Shown: positions 21,054 through 31,296, counted from the stretch's first letter. The stretch is 64,000 nt of DNA from Paraniabella hibiscisoli (GCF_022512515.1 NZ_JAKWBK010000001.1:1240001-1304000); one strand, 5' to 3'. The notes: a model not told the origin generated them from the sequence alone. A program made the numbers and translations.

Positions 21054-21613
21054 TAACCGCCTTTTTCAATCTCTGCAATAACATTCTCTGGCAAGAGATA
21101 TTTTAAACTTTTCTTTTCCCTGATAAGCTTTCTGATAGCTGTTGCCGATAGTTCCAGCAGTGGAGCATGTAATACCGTTATATTACCAGGCAGTGTTTTA
21201 TCTATTTCGAACCCTGGTCTGTTGTATACAAGGATCGAATAATTCTCAAGTATGAATTCAAAATTCTTCCATTTCCTAATGTTCTGGAAGCTATCTCCAC
21301 CCATAATTATCTTAAATTGATATTGAGGATACCTTTCTGTAAGATGTGTTAGCGTTATAGCCGTGTATGAGGGACGGGGAAGTGTAAACTCTATGTCGCT
21401 GGCTTTCAATCTTGTATCTTCTTCTATGGCTGTTCTAACCAGGTGTAACCGGTGGTTTTCGTCTAAAAGAGAGCTGGTTTCCTTCAGCGGGTTATGTGGA
21501 GATACCACAAACCACACTTTATCTGCCAGATTCTCGTTCAGGATATGATTGGCAATGATTAAATGTGCGTGGTGAATAGGGTTGAATGAGCCGAAGTATA
21601 AGCCAATGGTCAT
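21041..21613 (-). CDS. nadD: Nicotinate-nucleotide adenylyltransferase NadD
   Basis: Transfers AMP from ATP to nicotinate mononucleotide in NAD synthesis. 190 residues, intact. The nucleotidylyltransferase motif GSFNPIHHAHL (HxxH) is near the N-terminus, and the ISATAIRKLI (SxTxxR) motif near the C-terminus. VVSPHNPLKE is typical of NadD. With nadA at 15 kb this is a second NAD-pathway gene in the window. It is followed in the same direction at the 5' side by a FeoA-domain gene 8 bp away, so the two are probably co-transcribed. Confidence 0.95.
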   Translation of the reverse strand: MTIGLYFGSFNPIHHAHLIIANHILNENLADKVWFVVSPHNPLKETSSLLDENHRLHLVRTAIEEDTRLKASDIEFTLPRPSYTAITLTHLTERYPQYQFKIIMGGDSFQNIRKWKNFEFILENYSILVYNRPGFEIDKTLPGNITVLHAPLLELSATAIRKLIREKKSLKYLLPENVIAEIEKGGYYRK

Positions 21614-21621
21614 CTTGTATA

Positions 21622-21852
21622 TTATATATTAACCACTATTTGTTTTGCCTCATCTGTTCTGAGGCTCAGTAAATAACCTGCCACAGATATAGACATTGGA
21701 TCGTTAAATAAGGCTTTCTGTATCACTTCTATCTTTTCACCCGGAAGGCAGCCCATTTCCATCAATTTAAGGAAGATTTCTTCAGTTGTAAATTTAACAA
21801 TGGTAGCTATTTGTCCAGGCTGCAGATCCGATAATAATAATTCATTTACCAT
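21622..21852 (-). CDS. FeoA-domain protein
   Basis: 76-residue SH3-like FeoA domain (LSDLQPGQIATIVKF, LMEMGCLPGEKIEVI, DPMSISVAGYLLSLR). FeoA assists the FeoB ferrous-iron permease at the inner membrane. No feoB follows here; instead the gene is first in an apparent unit with nadD. It may act in trans or be a stand-alone FeoA-like protein. Intact. Confidence 0.82.
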   Translation of the reverse strand: MVNELLLSDLQPGQIATIVKFTTEEIFLKLMEMGCLPGEKIEVIQKALFNDPMSISVAGYLLSLRTDEAKQIVVNI

Positions 21853-21902
21853 TGGGCAAAGCTAAGCATTGTTGTTTGTGTTTTGTTTGCGAATTTTGGA
21901 AT

Positions 21903-22352
21903 ATGAATGCAAATGAGTTTATTATACAATTCCATTTTCAAAAGAAAGTAGTTTTAAGAGAACGTAGAAGAATGAAGCAGTTTATTGCTGAAAAGCTTTT
22001 GAAGGAGGGGCGTAAATGCGGTTCAGAGATCAATTTTGTCTTTTGTTCAGATGACGAACTATTGGATATCAACCGAAAACACCTGGATCACGATTATTTT
22101 ACAGATATTATCACCTTTGATTTATCTCAAAAGGGTTCATGTATGCTGGTTTCGGATATTTATATAAGTGTTGATAGGGTAAAGGATAATGCCAAAACAG
22201 AGGGAGTTTTAATTGGAAATGAGTTACAACGGGTTATTTTTCATGGATTACTGCATTTAATAGGCTATAAAGACAAATCAGTTGGCCAGGAAAGAGAGAT
22301 GAGGAGGATGGAAGAGCAATGGATGGAAGATTTTTCTTTGTACACACAGTGA
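21903..22352 (+). CDS. ybeY: rRNA maturation RNase YbeY
   Basis: Metal-dependent endoribonuclease needed for 16S rRNA 3'-end maturation and ribosome quality control. 149 residues from the ATG of NANEFIIQF. DYFTDIITFDLS and the zinc motif HGLLHLIGYKDKS are present. The third His of the usual HGxLHLxGYDH is replaced, here by Asp-Lys, as I recall from other Bacteroidota YbeY proteins. Intact. It is followed by mnmG in the same direction, with two parS-like sites in the 131-bp spacer. Confidence 0.92.
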   Translation: MNANEFIIQFHFQKKVVLRERRRMKQFIAEKLLKEGRKCGSEINFVFCSDDELLDINRKHLDHDYFTDIITFDLSQKGSCMLVSDIYISVDRVKDNAKTEGVLIGNELQRVIFHGLLHLIGYKDKSVGQEREMRRMEEQWMEDFSLYTQ

Positions 22353-22359
22353 ATAGGAA

Positions 22360-22375
22360 TGTTCCACGTGAAAAA
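22360..22375. other. parS-like ParB-binding site 1
   Basis: TGTTCCACGTGAAAAA differs at one of 16 positions from the classical parS TGTTCCACGTGAAACA. It lies just after ybeY. parS sites cluster near chromosome origins. Confidence 0.7.
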
Positions 22376-22402
22376 GTAAAGCTGTTTTGGCCTGAAATAA
22401 AA

Positions 22403-22418
22403 CGTTCCACGTGAAAAA
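22403..22418. other. parS-like ParB-binding site 2
   Basis: CGTTCCACGTGAAAAA repeats the core of site 1, 43 bp downstream in the same orientation, with two mismatches to classical parS. No other such site was noticed in the window. Confidence 0.65.
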
Positions 22419-22468
22419 CGCACCAGGTAGGAAATAGGCCTGCATAAACACATCCTTCTAATAATTCG

Positions 22469-22476
22469 TACCTTTG
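22469..22476 (+). promoter_or_regulatory. -7 box of mnmG promoter
   Basis: TACCTTTG matches TAnnTTTG exactly and ends 7 nt before the mnmG ATG. The transcript would be leaderless or nearly so. Confidence 0.5.
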
Positions 22477-22483
22477 CAAACTT

Positions 22484-24352
22484 ATGTTTCCAGAATATGA
22501 TGTAATAGTTGTTGGCGCAGGCCATGCTGGTTGTGAAGCCGCTGCCGCTGCTGCTAATATGGGTTCTAAAACCCTTTTAGTAACCATGAACATGCAGACC
22601 ATTGCGCAGATGAGCTGTAATCCTGCGATGGGAGGGATTGCTAAAGGCCAGATTGTACGAGAGATTGACGCCATGGGTGGCTACTCGGGTATTGTTACCG
22701 ATCTCTCTATGATACAGTTTAGAATGCTGAACCGCTCTAAAGGCCCTGCCATGTGGAGCCCCAGGGCGCAAAGCGATCGAATGGTATTTGCTGCTAAGTG
22801 GCGGGAAATGCTGGAACATACGCCCAATCTTGATTTTTACCAGGATATGGTGAAGGGACTATTGGTGAAAGACCAGCGTGTTGCAGGAGTTATTACAGGT
22901 TTGGGCCATGAAATAAAGGCGAAAGCGGTTGTATTAACCAACGGAACCTTCCTCAATGGTATTATACATATAGGAGAGAAGCAGTTTGGTGGAGGAAGAG
23001 TGGCAGAAAAAGCAGCCAGCGGAATAACCGAACAATTGGAATCCCTGGGTTTTGAAAGCGATCGGTTAAAAACAGGCACACCACCAAGAGTAGATGGAAG
23101 AAGTCTGGACTATACAAAAATGGAAGTTCAGGAGGGAGATGAAGATATTGTAGGATTTTCCTTTACCGATACAGAAAAGATCACTGCTAAAAACCAGCGT
23201 TGCTGTTGGATTACTTATACCAGTCCGGAAGTTCATGAAATACTAAAAACCGGCTTTGACAGAAGTCCGATGTTTGCCGGCCGTATCGATGGCGTAGGCC
23301 CCAGGTATTGCCCGAGTATTGAGGATAAGATCAATCGTTTTGCAGACAGGGATCGCCACCAGCTTTTTGTAGAACCCGAGGGATGGAATACCGTTGAGAT
23401 TTATGTAAATGGATTCTCTACTTCTTTACCGGAAGATGTACAATACAAAGCTTTAAGAACAGTACCTGGTTTTGAAAATGCCCGCTTGTTCCGGCCGGGT
23501 TATGCGATTGAATATGATTATTTTCCACCTACACAATTGACCAGCACACTGGAGACCAAACTGATTGGGAATCTATTTTTCGCCGGACAGATCAATGGGA
23601 CTACCGGTTATGAAGAGGCTGCCTGCCAGGGATTGATGGCGGGAATTAATGCGCACCTGAACGTAAAAGAACAGGATGCATTGGTATTGAAACGCAGCGA
23701 AGCTTATATAGGCGTTTTAATAGACGACCTTATTAATAAGGGGACAGAAGAACCTTATCGAATGTTCACCTCGCGGGCTGAGTATAGAACATTATTGAGA
23801 CAAGACAATGCAGATGCACGCCTGACACCTTTAAGCTATCAACTAGGGCTTGCAAAAGAAGAAAGAATGGATAAAACCCGGCAAAAAAATGAAAATGTTG
23901 CCGGAATTAAGGATATATTAAAGAGTACAGTAGTAACTCCTGATCAAATCAATGGTTTCCTGGAATCTATTGGATCTTCGAAAATTACAGAGAAGCAAAG
24001 AGCTGAGAAGATACTGTTAAGGCCCAATATTGAGTTAACCGATCTTTCGGGTGCATTACCTTTTCTCGAGGAGTCGCTTAAAAGCTATTCAAAAGAAGAG
24101 ATAGAGCAAGCTGCTATACAGGTAAAATATGATACTTATATTGAGAAAGAAAGAGAGATCGTTTCCCGGATGAGTGAAATGGAAAACCTGAATATACCCG
24201 ACAGCTTCGATTATAGCAAGCTTTCTTCATTGGGTAACGAGGCTAAAGAAAAGCTCAATCGTATCCGCCCAAAAACATTGGGTCAGGCCAGCAGGATATC
24301 TGGTATCAATCCGAGTGATGTTCAGATTTTGATGGTGTATATGGGAAGATAA
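22484..24352 (+). CDS. mnmG: tRNA uridine-5-carboxymethylaminomethyl modification enzyme MnmG (GidA)
   Basis: FAD-dependent partner of MnmE that modifies wobble uridine U34. 622 residues, intact. FAD-binding GAGHAGCEAAAAAANMG is at the N-terminus. MSCNPAMGGIAKGQIVREID and LKTGTPPRVDGRSLDY are GidA signatures, and EEPYRMFTSRAEYRTLLRQDN is in the insert domain. The C-terminal helical domain binds MnmE and tRNA. mnmG lies near oriC in many bacteria, which agrees with the candidate origin 7.5 kb upstream. Confidence 0.97.
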   Translation: MFPEYDVIVVGAGHAGCEAAAAAANMGSKTLLVTMNMQTIAQMSCNPAMGGIAKGQIVREIDAMGGYSGIVTDLSMIQFRMLNRSKGPAMWSPRAQSDRMVFAAKWREMLEHTPNLDFYQDMVKGLLVKDQRVAGVITGLGHEIKAKAVVLTNGTFLNGIIHIGEKQFGGGRVAEKAASGITEQLESLGFESDRLKTGTPPRVDGRSLDYTKMEVQEGDEDIVGFSFTDTEKITAKNQRCCWITYTSPEVHEILKTGFDRSPMFAGRIDGVGPRYCPSIEDKINRFADRDRHQLFVEPEGWNTVEIYVNGFSTSLPEDVQYKALRTVPGFENARLFRPGYAIEYDYFPPTQLTSTLETKLIGNLFFAGQINGTTGYEEAACQGLMAGINAHLNVKEQDALVLKRSEAYIGVLIDDLINKGTEEPYRMFTSRAEYRTLLRQDNADARLTPLSYQLGLAKEERMDKTRQKNENVAGIKDILKSTVVTPDQINGFLESIGSSKITEKQRAEKILLRPNIELTDLSGALPFLEESLKSYSKEEIEQAAIQVKYDTYIEKEREIVSRMSEMENLNIPDSFDYSKLSSLGNEAKEKLNRIRPKTLGQASRISGINPSDVQILMVYMGR

Positions 24353-24381
24353 TATATTATAATAAATATTAAATTAATAAA

Positions 24382-25341
24382 TTATTTAATATTTATTGTT
24401 GTTCTGAAAACTCCGTCTATGGTTAATCCCATTTTATCCAGATCAAGCGTTTCCTGCCGATCGGTGACTTGGTGATAATTATAGTTACGGAAGAAGGCTG
24501 TATTAGTTACCATAAGTGCGCTGTATCCGAATTTCCAATAGTTCCTGTGATCTGAAAGATCGATCCCGCCTACAAAGCCTGGTGCTCTGAATGATTTGGC
24601 GTCAATAGAATTATTTTCAAAGTATATCTTTTTAAATTGGTTGGCAAAGCTTCCGCTGAAGGAGTTGCGTGCCAGTGTAATATAATCGCCTTTATCGCCA
24701 TAAATCCATTTCATGAGTCCTACAGGATAAGTTTGAGAACCAGGTATATCAGAATAGTAACCGATCATCTCCAGGGAAACCATCCCTTTGACAGCTTGTT
24801 TTTTATCAAACAATGATTTAGCATGTACATAGCTACCCATTTGTTCTGTTCTGAAGAAAGGAGGTTCTTCTAAAGTATATGCTACAAGTTCTATCCTGTA
24901 TTGCAACGCCTGATTTTTTAAAAGCCTGGCCAGTTCCATGATACCCACTACTCCGCTGGCATTATCATCAGCACCGGCCTGCTCTCCACATACATCATAA
25001 TGAGCGCCGATAATAATTACTTCACCATCTGATGGTCCGAAAGATGCAAAAACGTTTTTGTAAACCTGTCCCTCCACTTTGTATTCCTGCATTCCGGTGC
25101 GATCAGTATATTTTAAAAATTCCCGGCGAATCCTTTCTGCAACCGTATCGAGCACGACTACATTTTTATAATGGCGGGGATACTCAGTATTCAATATCAG
25201 GTCAAAGTTTCGTTTTAAGTTCAAAGTATCAGACAAACGAGTTAGGTTTTTTGCAGCAGATGATATGGGGTAATTTTGAATGATTAAGAAGCTAATCAAA
25301 ATAAGAACGATTATCAGCAGGTATTTCAGAAAGCGTTTCAT
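24382..25341 (-). CDS. M28 family zinc peptidase
   Basis: 319 residues, intact. An N-terminal membrane segment (RFLKYLLIIVLILISFLII) anchors or exports it. The co-catalytic zinc ligands are visible: His/Asp in GAHYDVCGEQAGADDNASG, the Glu pair in YTLEEPPFF, Asp/Glu in VSLEMIGYYSD, and His in YNYHQVTDRQETLD. These are M28 aminopeptidase or Zn-exopeptidase features. It faces the start of the eCIS locus across a 272-bp gap and is not part of it. Confidence 0.87.
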   Translation of the reverse strand: MKRFLKYLLIIVLILISFLIIQNYPISSAAKNLTRLSDTLNLKRNFDLILNTEYPRHYKNVVVLDTVAERIRREFLKYTDRTGMQEYKVEGQVYKNVFASFGPSDGEVIIIGAHYDVCGEQAGADDNASGVVGIMELARLLKNQALQYRIELVAYTLEEPPFFRTEQMGSYVHAKSLFDKKQAVKGMVSLEMIGYYSDIPGSQTYPVGLMKWIYGDKGDYITLARNSFSGSFANQFKKIYFENNSIDAKSFRAPGFVGGIDLSDHRNYWKFGYSALMVTNTAFFRNYNYHQVTDRQETLDLDKMGLTIDGVFRTTINIK

Positions 25342-25613
25342 AGAAAGCGTTTGAATGTCAGATGATTTTTAATGGATCATCTAAAATATTAAAAGATCAA
25401 AGGACTTAGATAAGATGATCCATAATTTTTTGATAAGCTCAATTACTAAATCATATTCTGTTTACTACTGTTCAACAATGCTTGCTTTAAAGCCATCACC
25501 CGATCTAGGTATTTTTTGGCTCATCAATTATCTACCTTAGTAGAAGAAACCAGAAGGTGATCATTGTTTTATTATTCCATTGTTCAAGATGATTTTCCTG
25601 GTTAAAATTACCA
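25342..25613. other. Intergenic region upstream of the injection-system locus
   Basis: 272 bp between divergent genes, AT-rich. It should contain the promoter of the injection-system operon, but I see no exact TAnnTTTG box. The closest is a TATTTTTTGG stretch near 25507. No repeat or small gene is evident. Confidence 0.4.
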
Positions 25614-26230
25614 ATGATAGAAAACGCCCTCATATTACTTCGGGAAGAATTGTCTGCCTACATGATTGCGCATGGCGATCCGCTTCTGTGGTGGTAGAGA
25701 ATATCAGTTTATTGGGCGCAGGTAAAGATGACCTGCTTCTTGAAAACCTGGTACTTTCGGTGGTGAATATCGAACAGGAAAATTCGTTGAAAAATGCCGC
25801 GGTGTATCAAAAAAATGATAGCTCGGCCATCTACGAAAATCCGCCGATCCATTTAAACCTGTATGTATTAGTATCGGCTAATTTCAATTCAGGAACACCA
25901 CCCAATAATGGTTACCTGCTGGCATTAAGGAGACTTTCATTAGCTATTAAATTTTTCCAGGGCAAATCGGTATTTACACCTGCCTCGTCAACGATTAGTT
26001 TACCAACTCCGTTGAACGATTTATCTAACCCTGAGATCAGTTCGTTAAAGCTCGTTTTAGAACTACATTCTTTATCATTCGAACAGGTCAATCATTTATG
26101 GGGTTCCCTGGGTGGAAGGCAAATTCCCGCCGTATTATACAAGGTGAGAATGGTCACTATATCAGAAAGAAAACCGTTGAGAGACGCACCACTGATACAA
26201 GAAGTACAAATAAAAACACAAATGCCGTAG
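25614..26230 (+). CDS. eCIS cap/terminator protein, DUF4255 (Pvc16-like)
   Basis: DUF4255 proteins cap the tube-sheath end of extracellular contractile injection systems. The body reads VVVENISLLGAGKDD, SAIYENPPIHLNLYVLVSAN, NNGYLLALRRLSLAIKFFQ and LHSLSFEQVNHLWGSLGG, characteristic of the family. The first 25 residues (ENALILLREELSAYMI) are in another frame. One C missing near 25681 joins them, giving the start at ATG 25614 and a protein of about 205 residues. It is the first gene of a co-directional run ending at 46012. Confidence 0.88.
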
Positions 26231-26281
26231 TAAACAATTCTGTAAACCCACTAATATTTTAGAACCTTAAAACACAATGTT

Positions 26282-27723
26282 ATGCCAGACTATAAAACTC
26301 CCGGTGTATACATAGAAGAGATTCCCAAGTTACCGCCTTCTATTGCTCAGGTAGAAACCGCTATTCCTGCCTTTATCGGGTATTCACAAAAAGCACTTGA
26401 CAGAAATAATGCAAGTCTTATCAATAACCCAACCCGTATTGCCTCATTGCTGGAGTATGAAACATTTTTTGGTAAAGCAGCCAATGAGGATAACCTGGAA
26501 GTAACATTGGTACAGGAACAGACAGGCAGCGTTATTACTAAAGAGACGATATCCGTAGCATTTAACGGAGCAGCTTCCCGGCATACCATGTATTATGCCT
26601 TGCAATCTTATTTTGCTAACGGAGGAGGGCCTTGCTATATCGTTTCGGTAGGCACTTTTAAAGGAACCCTGGGAGATTCTTTATCACTTGCAGAAATGAG
26701 TGCCGGTTTATCAGCTTTGGCTAAAGAAGATGAGCCGACGTTGATTGTTTTTCCTGAAGGGCAAAATATGGATGAGTCAGAATACTACACCTTACAAAAT
26801 GAGGCACTGGCTCAGTGTAATCTTTTACAGGATCGCTTTAGTATAATGGATCTTCATGATACCGGCGCCGGCCTGCTTACCGCGGGAGATGTTTCTGCAG
26901 CAGCAGAATCTTTCAGAGACGGAATTACCAGTCATTTAAAATATGGGGCTGCGTATTTCCCTAATATCAAAACTGTTTTTCCTTATCAGTACAATGAAGA
27001 TACCATTAACTTGGTGCATACAGTAAACGGATCACCTGGTAGTTTAAATGGGGCTGCGCTCGCCAATCTGAAAGACAGTTCCAATGCAGCTTATAATACA
27101 GCAGCTTATGGAAAATTAAAAACCGCAACGAACAACTTTGGTGTAGTGCTTCCACCCAGCTCTACTATTGCCGGTATTTATGCTGCGGTAGATGCTAACA
27201 GGGGCGTTTGGAAATCTCCGGCAAACGTTGGTGTTAATGGCGTTCGCGGGCTTACCTATAAAATAACCAATGGCGAACAGGATTTTTAAATGTAGATACT
27301 ACGAGTGGAAAATCCATCAACTGCATAAGAGCTTTTACAGGAAAAGGAACCCTGGTATGGGGTGCGCGTACATTGGCAGGCAATGATAACGAATGGCGTT
27401 ATGTATCGGTTCGGCGTTTCTTTAATATGGTGGAAGAAAGTTGTAAAAAAGCCTCAGGCCAATTCGTTTTTGAACCCAACGATGCTAACACCTGGGTAAA
27501 GGTGAAAGCGATGATAGAAAACTATTTAACCGTATTGTGGAGACAGGGCGCATTAGCAGGCGCCAAACCCGAACATGCTTTTTATGTTGCCTGCGGACTG
27601 AACCAAACGATGACGGCACAGGATATTTTAGAAGGAAAACTGATCGTAGAGATTGGTATGGCGGCTGTTCGTCCGGCGGAATTTATCATATTACGCTTCT
27701 CTCACAAAATGCAGGAGTCTTAG
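26282..27723 (+). CDS. eCIS contractile sheath protein (Pvc2-like)
   Basis: Forms the contractile sheath that drives the inner tube. The N-terminus PDYKTPGVYIEEIPKLPPSI is the usual start of phage-like tail sheath proteins. The C-terminal domain reads NEWRYVSVRRFFNMVEESCK, then ENYLTVLWRQGALAGAKPEH and IGMAAVRPAEFIILRFSHK, the conserved handshake-forming region. One T missing near 27287 splits it; repair gives about 480 residues. It is the only sheath gene in the locus, whereas PVC and Afp systems carry three. Confidence 0.95.
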
Positions 27724-27774
27724 ATAATGACCAACATAACTACAAAAAATTAATTTAATTTAAAATAATGAATC

Positions 27775-28206
27775 ATGGCAACCTACCCGCTTACTAAATT
27801 TCACTTCCAGGTAGAATGGGGCGGAACCCGCATTGGCTTTACCGAAATCTCCGGGCTCGATGTAAGCCTGGATGTTATAGAATACAGGGACGGCGCCAGT
27901 CCTGAATATTCTAAAATAAAAATGCCTGGCATGACCAAGTTTTCTAACATAACATTGAAGCGTGGCACTTTTTTAAATGATAATGAGTTTTATGCCTGGT
28001 TGAATACGGTGCAAATGACGAAGATTGAAAGAAGAGATATTACTATATCACTATTAAATGAGAACCATGAGCCGGTAATGGTATGGAAGATAAAAAATGC
28101 TTTTCCTGTTAAAGTACAATCTACTGATCTAAAAGCCGATGGTAACGAGGTGGCAATTGAAACCTTGGAATTAGCGCACGAAGGACTTAAAATAGATCTG
28201 CCTTAA
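27775..28206 (+). CDS. eCIS inner tube protein (gp19-like, Pvc1-type)
   Basis: 143-residue tube protein of the T4 gp19 / Hcp-like family, intact. YPLTKFHFQVEWGGTRIGFT, SGLDVSLDVIEYRDGASP, KIKMPGMTKFSNITLKRGTF and TDLKADGNEVAIETLELAHE are the family hallmarks. It polymerises into the hexameric tube inside the sheath and may hold cargo. It is followed 12 bp later by a paralogue. Confidence 0.93.
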   Translation: MATYPLTKFHFQVEWGGTRIGFTEISGLDVSLDVIEYRDGASPEYSKIKMPGMTKFSNITLKRGTFLNDNEFYAWLNTVQMTKIERRDITISLLNENHEPVMVWKIKNAFPVKVQSTDLKADGNEVAIETLELAHEGLKIDLP

Positions 28207-28218
28207 AATACTATCGGT

Positions 28219-28659
28219 ATGAACCAGTACCCGCTTACAGGATTTCATTTTAAAGCCAGCTTTTTGGGTTTGCCCGGAGAAGCACCGGTAGATGTGAAGT
28301 TTAAAAACATCAGTGGATTAACCATGAGCCTGAATACCGAACCGTTGAGTGAAGGAGGAGAAAACAGGTTTCAACACAAACTCCCTACCCGTGCCGCATA
28401 TAGCGATATAACATTGAAGCGGGGATTTTTTATCAATACAGGTTTATACAAATGGTGTAAGAATGCCATAGAACATTTTGAATTTGTACCACTTACTGTT
28501 TTGATCAGTTTACTCAACGAGGAGCATCAACCTACGGTTAGCTGGCGTGTGTTTAATGCGATACCCACCAAATGGGAGATAAGTGAGCTCAACGCAGAAG
28601 GTAATGAGATCGTTATTGAATCTATTGTTTTAAGTTATAACTATTTCACATCTGTATAA
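28219..28659 (+). CDS. Second eCIS tube protein (Pvc5-like tube initiator)
   Basis: 146 residues, gp19-like, paralogous to the gene just upstream (QYPLTGFHFKASFLGLPG, ISGLTMSLNTEPLSEGG, YSDITLKRGFFINTGLYKW, LNAEGNEIVIESIVLSYNYF). In PVC-type particles a distinct second tube protein joins the tube to the baseplate hub. Gene order and greater divergence suggest that role. Intact. Confidence 0.88.
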   Translation: MNQYPLTGFHFKASFLGLPGEAPVDVKFKNISGLTMSLNTEPLSEGGENRFQHKLPTRAAYSDITLKRGFFINTGLYKWCKNAIEHFEFVPLTVLISLLNEEHQPTVSWRVFNAIPTKWEISELNAEGNEIVIESIVLSYNYFTSV

Positions 28660-28668
28660 TAAAAAGCC

Positions 28669-28836
28669 ATGCCTGTAGAAATCAATGAAATTGTAATTAC
28701 CGCTACGATAGCTGAAACCGCGTCTGTTGGTTCAGCCAATGTACATGGTATTCAACAAGGCATGAATAACGCAGACATAGTGAAAGCCTGTGTGGAAGAG
28801 GTTTTGCGCGTATTAAAAGAAAAAGAAGAACGATAG
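28669..28836 (+). CDS. DUF5908 small protein (Pvc6-like)
   Basis: 55 residues (begins PVEINEIVITATIAE, ends VLRVLKEKEER). DUF5908 proteins sit at this position, between tube and LysM adaptor genes, in many eCIS loci. The role is unknown; helping tube or baseplate assembly has been suggested. It fills the gap between 28659 and 28840 in the same direction. Confidence 0.82.
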   Translation: MPVEINEIVITATIAETASVGSANVHGIQQGMNNADIVKACVEEVLRVLKEKEER

Positions 28837-28839
28837 TAT

Positions 28840-29542
28840 ATGTTTGGCATGTTAGAAAAGATGAGGATGGATGGTTTTAGTAACCCGGATTTTTTTCGGG
28901 CTACCTGGGAACTTTTTTCGTTCAGGTCAATCCGGAATCATTTGTAAGAAACTATACCATCAATTACCGGGAAGAAGCAGCCGCAGGTAAAGAGGGTACG
29001 CAGTCGCAGTACAATTATACCCAACCACAGGTAATGGATATCGAGTTCTTACTGGATGCCACCGGTGTTATACCTTCTAATGGAATACCGGAACCATCTG
29101 ACCTGGTAAGTGCTGTGGCGCCTTTAGAACTCATGGCAAAAATTGCCTTGCTAAAACGAGTAGCTTATAATTATGTAGGCGATGCCCACGAGCCACCATT
29201 TGTAAAACTCACCTGGGCGTTGGAGACCTTTCGTTGCAGGCTACAATCTTTAAACATTACTTATAAGTTGTTTAAGCCAGATGGTACGCCTCTTCGGGCT
29301 TTAATAAAATGTTCTTTTAAAGAGTATATCTCCAATAACGAAAATGCCGCAGTAACATTAGCCACCTCTCCCGATCTCACTCATGTGCGTATTGCGAAGC
29401 AAGGAGACTCCTTACCGCTGATGTGTTATAATATTTATGGCGACGAAAACCTGTATCTCGAAGTAGCGCGTGTAAATGGTCTGACTGATTTCAGGAACCT
29501 GGAACCAGGGCAGAAAATATTTTCCCTCCCATTCAAAAATAA
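28840..29542 (+). CDS. eCIS LysM-containing hub adaptor (Pvc7-like)
   Basis: Joins the spike/hub to the tube. The N-terminal part (VQVNPESFVRNYTINYREE) is typical of CIS tube-binding adaptors. The C-terminal part is LysM-like (VRIAKQGDSLPLMCYNIYGD, YLEVARVNGLTDFRNLEPGQ). At least two breaks: near 28895-28905 in a T run, and near 29518-29523, where one T restores the ending KIFFPPIQK and a TAA at 29540. Corrected, it abuts the next start codon. About 234 residues. Confidence 0.85.
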
Positions 29543-31291
29543 ATGCCGCAAACACGAACCATACCAACGAATCCACCAACAGCAAGCCTGGTCACGTTTT
29601 CTATAAAAATAGAAGGGCAGGCCATACCAAGGGCAGTAAGTGTGAAAAACCTGGTAGTATCGCGCCAGGTAAATAAAATACCAAAGTTATCATTAGCCAT
29701 TGTAGACGGCAGCGCTTCACAAAGCAATTTTGATATTAGCAACCAGGACTATTTTGTGCCGGGAAAAAAATAGAGATCAGCGCAGGTTATAATTCGCAGG
29801 AAGAACTGTTGTTTGCGGGGATCATTATTAAACATTCCATAAAGATCAACACAAATGAAACAGCACTAATGGTAGAGGCTGCTGATGCGTCCTTCAAAAT
29901 GTCCCTCAATCCTAAAGAAAAATATTTAATGATACCACTGACGGCCAGCTTATAGAAGAGATTGCCGGATCTTATGGTATCGACACCGATATAGAAAGTA
30001 CATCGATCAATTATCCTGAACTCATGCAATATTTTGCAACGGACTGGGATTATATTCAAACCCGTGCTGAAGCAGCAGGTAAACTATGTTTCTGTGAGAA
30101 TGGTAAACTCGTAGTAAAAACACCGGCGCTGGACGCAGAACCTGCGCTGGACCTGGTTTATGGGGCAACGATAAAAGAACTAAATGCAGAAATAGATACA
30201 AGGTTTCAATATAGCGGGGTGCAGGGACTATCATGGGATTCATCAACTCAGGATCTGATTAATACTGAAGCAGCAGCACCGCTATAAATGAACAAGGCAA
30301 TATTAGTTCTGATGAACTGTCGGCTGTAGCACAGGAGGAGCCGGTGATATTAATGCATGGGGGAAATGTAAAAGAACCCGAAATGCAAAGCAGGGTTGAT
30401 CTGCAACTGTTGAAAAGCCGTCTTGCCAGGATAAGGGGAACTGTTAAGGTATCTGGCTATGCAGGAGTTATGCCGGGTCACATGATAAAGCTCAACGGAG
30501 TGGGTGATCGTTTTGCCGGTAATTCTTTTGTGAGTGGTATTCGCCATGAGATCAGCAACGGACTTTGGGAGACCGTGATACAATTCGGAATTAACCATAA
30601 ATGGTTCGCAGAGGAAAATGATATACAACCCCTGCCGGCAGCGGGTTTTACGCCATCGGTAAAAGGCTTGCAAATAGGTATTGTGACCAATCTCGAAAAT
30701 GACCCGGACGGGGAAGACCGCATAAAAGTAAAAATACCTGTAGTAGATAACAATGGTGAAGGTTTATGGTGTAAGATGGCCATGCCGGATGCTGGCGATA
30801 ACCGGGGGTTTTATTTCAGACCCGAGATAGGAGATGAGGTGGTGGTAGGTTTTTTAAGTGAAGACCCAGGTTATGGAATTGTTTTAGGTTGTTTACATAG
30901 CAGCGCCAAACCGGCTCCTGTAAAGGGTTCTAATAACAATCATGAAAAAGGGATCATTACCCGCTCTCAAATGAAATGGATGTGGAACGATGAAAAGAAA
31001 ACTTTAACAATCGATACACCGGCAGGCAATAGTGTGTTGATCAGCGATGATGAAAAAGAAATAAGACTAAAGGATGAGCATGGCAATAGCATCTCTATGA
31101 ATAGCGATGGTGTTACCATTCAGTCTTCAAAAGATATCATTCTGAAAGCAGCAGTAGATATAACTGTTGAAGCGGGAACAAATGCAGAGATTAGTGCCGG
31201 GGCTTCTTTGAAAGCATCGGGCAGTGCCCAGGCAGAAATGAGCAGTAGTGGCACCACAACAATTAAGGGATCGATGGTTATGATAAATTAA
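29543..31291 (+). CDS. eCIS VgrG-like spike protein (Pvc8-like)
   Basis: Central spike trimer of the baseplate. After correction it is about 583 residues. A gp27-like hub comes first (SIKIEGQAIPRAVSVKNLVV, FATDWDYIQTRAEAAGKLCF), then a gp5-like OB domain (QIGIVTNLENDPDGEDRIKV, EIGDEVVVGFLSEDPGYGIV). A beta-helical tail closes it (LTIDTPAGNSVLISDDEKEI through TTIKGSMVMIN). Breaks lie near 29765, 29925 and 30283. It is followed 5 bp later by the PAAR tip gene. Confidence 0.92.
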
Positions 31292-31296
31292 TCGTT

